Of a DNA stretch of 64,000 bases, positions 62,257-64,000 are shown in pieces. The notes beneath the pieces are model-generated. The model was not told the origin of the DNA. It made no database searches and saw only the letters and a program-made list of their open reading frames with translations. Numbering within the stretch: position 1 is the stretch's first letter; each line of letters starts with the position of its first letter. Origin of the DNA: JAAYYM01 sp964638005 (GTDB lineage: Bacteria; Bacillota; Clostridia; Lachnospirales; Lachnospiraceae); NCBI GenBank assembly GCA_964638005.1, contig CAZWXS010000001.1:1-64000 (forward strand), read 5' to 3'. A program made the position numbers and the translations under genes.

Positions 62257-63135
62257 TCATTTTTCGACCGGATTGTCTATTAAATGAACATCTAACTGGT
62301 TAAACGGAATTTCAATTCCTTCTCTGTCAAATGTCACTTTGATCTTCTCAAGGATGTTCCATCTCGTCTTCCAATACTCCTTTGCCGATATCCAACATCT
62401 GAATCCGATCATCACCGCACTGTCTTCAAGACCATCCACGAACACCAGGATTTCCTTCTTTTTCTTTACTTCCGGTTCTTCATTGATAATCTGCAGGATC
62501 AGATCCTTAGCTTTTGTGATATCCGAACGATAAGAAATGCCGACTTTGTAATTCAATTTCAGTTCCTTCATATGGGATACATTCGTCAACGAACTGTTTG
62601 CCAGCACACCATTCGGAATCACGATAATCTTGTTCTCTATCGTAGTCAGTCTGGTATAGAAAATATCAATCTGACTGACTGTTCCTTCATTTTTGTGATT
62701 ATCTTCGATGATATAATCTCCTACCTTGAACGGCTTGGTTGTCATGATCAGCACACCGCCGGCAAAATTAGAAAGGCTTCCCTGCAATGCCAGTCCGACT
62801 GTCAGGCCTAATGAACCGATCAATGCCATGATGGAGGCAGCATCCACTCCCATCCATGCACCGATGACCAGTATGAGCAATATCCACAACGTTACCTTCA
62901 GGCAGGAATCAATGAATTGAACAGAACCCGTCTCAACAGATGCTCTTTCCAGAGACCTCTTTACGATCTTTCGCAAAATCTTGGCCAGCCATAACCCGAT
63001 GATCAGCAGCAGGGCAGCCAGCAGAACCCGTATGCCAAGGCTCAGAGCCTTCTCCGGAAGCGACTGCAGATACTTTTCTATCACACCTGCATTGATTTCA
63101 TTTGCGATTTCATCCGTGATGATATCAGTTGACAT
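62257..63135 (-). CDS. Small-conductance mechanosensitive channel (MscS family)
   Basis: A 292-residue MscS-type channel that opens under membrane tension to release solutes. Three membrane helices lie at about 32-52, 72-92 and 98-125; the third has the Gly/Ala-rich pore helix LGLTVGLALQGSLSNFAGGV (113-132). The cytoplasmic beta domain (about 135-285) follows, including PFKVGDYI and VIPNGVLANSSLTN. Length and layout are those of the basic MscS/YkuT form. It lies three bases after the end of glgB. Confidence 0.95.
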   Translation of the reverse strand: MSTDIITDEIANEINAGVIEKYLQSLPEKALSLGIRVLLAALLLIIGLWLAKILRKIVKRSLERASVETGSVQFIDSCLKVTLWILLILVIGAWMGVDAASIMALIGSLGLTVGLALQGSLSNFAGGVLIMTTKPFKVGDYIIEDNHKNEGTVSQIDIFYTRLTTIENKIIVIPNGVLANSSLTNVSHMKELKLNYKVGISYRSDITKAKDLILQIINEEPEVKKKKEILVFVDGLEDSAVMIGFRCWISAKEYWKTRWNILEKIKVTFDREGIEIPFNQLDVHLIDNPVEK

Positions 63136-63138
63136 AGA

Positions 63139-64000
63139 CTAAACTCCTCTTTCTTCTTCCTGATACTTTTTTTCAAGTTCCTTCTTCAGGCCATTCTTCT
63201 TTCTCACTGTTTTGCGCCCTTTTTGAAGTGCCTTTTCCTTAGCCGTCTGATTATCCTTCAGTTCTTCGTTGACGCGTGTATATTGGAACACGCTGACTGA
63301 AAGAGGTGCCAGTTTGATTCGAATAGAATCCTCTCTGTTATCACACTCATCCTTCTTGGATTGTTTCAGCCTCGGATTGATGATACCGCTTCCGCCGTAC
63401 ATAACGGCATCTGTATTCAGAACCTCTTTATATTTTCCGGGTCCCGGAACGCCTATCTTATAATTGTCCTGTCCGTTTCCGCCAAAATTACATACCACCA
63501 GCAAAGTCTCATCTTCTATATGGCTCTTTCTCAGGAATACAACAATATTCTCATTTGCCGATATATTATTGATCCATTCAAAACCTTCCTGCCGATGATC
63601 CAGTTGATAGAGAGACGGATGTGAACGATAGAAAGCATTCAGCCCCTTCATCAATTGATTAATCTGTTGGTGCGCATCATACTGCAGCAGATCCCATTCC
63701 AGCTCACGGTTCTCATTCCACTCATCGAATTCCGCCATGTCCTGTCCCATAAACAATAGTTTCTTGCCCGGATGCAGCATCAGATAAGCCAAAGCCGCTC
63801 TTAGATTTGCAAATTTCTGCTCTCTCTCTCCCGGCATCTTACCGATCATGGAAGATTTCCCATGTACCACCTCGTCATGCGACAATGTCAGGATGAAACG
63901 CTCACTGTATGCATATATCATAGAAAAAGTCAGTTCGCCGTAATGATGCGTCCTAAAATAAGGATCGTATTTCATATAACCAAGGAAATCATTCATCCAA
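63139..64000 (-). CDS. glgB: 1,4-alpha-glucan branching enzyme, C-terminal part (5' end outside window)
   Basis: GlgB makes alpha-1,6 branches in glycogen. The frame is open to the window edge, so the start lies beyond 64000; the first visible codons read W-M-N-D-F-L, as in internal GlgB sequence. About 286 residues are present: the end of the catalytic barrel with LSHDEVVHGK (about 39-48, whose Asp is a transition-state residue), HPGKKLLFMGQDMAEFDEWN (about 75-94), then the C-terminal beta domain. A Lys/Glu-rich tail of about 45 residues (from VNEELKD) goes beyond most GlgB proteins. No other glycogen gene is in view. Confidence 0.95.
   Translation of the reverse strand, partial: WMNDFLGYMKYDPYFRTHHYGELTFSMIYAYSERFILTLSHDEVVHGKSSMIGKMPGEREQKFANLRAALAYLMLHPGKKLLFMGQDMAEFDEWNENRELEWDLLQYDAHQQINQLMKGLNAFYRSHPSLYQLDHRQEGFEWINNISANENIVVFLRKSHIEDETLLVVCNFGGNGQDNYKIGVPGPGKYKEVLNTDAVMYGGSGIINPRLKQSKKDECDNREDSIRIKLAPLSVSVFQYTRVNEELKDNQTAKEKALQKGRKTVRKKNGLKKELEKKYQEEERGV

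Noticed and set aside
1..64000. CRISPR arrays, tRNA/rRNA genes, insertion sequences
   Set aside because: No regularly spaced repeats, no cloverleaf-like segments in the gaps, and no transposase frames were found; gaps are nearly all under 200 bases.

Overview
The window is a stretch of ordinary chromosome from a low-to-mid GC, spore-forming-type Clostridium relative, most likely the family Lachnospiraceae. The grounds are gene order and content: an mreBCD-pbp2-minCDE-rodA block, the yqfC-yqfD-phoH-ybeY sporulation/translation block, a SpoVB-like flippase with a BofC-like protein, NfnAB electron bifurcation proteins, and a yggS-sepF group preceded by a HlyD-like protein. No species can be named from sequence reading alone. 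Nearly every gene (58 of 60) lies on the minus strand with short gaps or overlaps, as expected for the leading strand of one replication arm. I see no tRNA, rRNA, CRISPR array, insertion sequence or prophage.

Layout, left to right. 1-1.8 kb: a divergent SOS locus. The first codons of a minus-strand gene (probably lexA) face a plus-strand LysM membrane protein resembling the division inhibitor YneA, with LexA-type boxes on a near-perfect promoter; a tyrosine recombinase converges on it. 1.9-7.4 kb: ttcA, an AI-2E family transporter, a cytidylate-kinase-like protein, and cstA with a small unknown partner. 7.5-12.8 kb: rluD-type pseudouridine synthase, lspA, aroB, sepF, yggS and a HlyD-like adaptor. 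12.8-13.7 kb: a DUF378 protein on the plus strand and a small P-loop protein. 13.7-24.1 kb: a cell-shape and division operon read radC, mreB, mreC, mreD, pbp2, minC, minD, minE, rodA, mgsA, dac.

24.3-34.3 kb: miaB, a SulP transporter, mutS, mutL, miaA and a methionine gamma-lyase family enzyme, starting from a promoter before miaB. 34.4-39.1 kb: two FAD proteins, proB, a DUF896 protein and 5-formyl-THF cyclo-ligase, bounded by a promoter and a strong terminator. 39.1-48.2 kb: BofC-like and SpoVB-like proteins, a DUF3048 lipoprotein, ybeY, a PgpH relative that has lost most metal ligands, phoH, yqfD, yqfC and a pyrimidine-nucleoside phosphorylase. 48.3-54.7 kb: trkH-trkA potassium uptake, rlmH, a zinc-ribbon membrane protein and nfnAB. 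54.8-64 kb: a zinc-ribbon/TPR/chitobiase-like protein, folD, fhs, ftsK, uppP, a MscS channel and the 3' part of glgB, cut by the window edge.

Functionally the window serves cell envelope and shape (peptidoglycan synthesis, Min placement, lipid carrier recycling), genome maintenance (MutSL, RadC, FtsK, SOS), tRNA/rRNA modification (TtcA, MiaA, MiaB, RluD, RlmH, YbeY) and one-carbon/redox metabolism (Fhs, FolD, cyclo-ligase, NfnAB). I found no obviously new multi-gene system. The points most worth a second look are the degenerate PgpH-like protein, the MreB with altered nucleotide-binding motifs, the SOS divergon, the cstA partner, and the orphan HlyD and zinc-ribbon membrane proteins.
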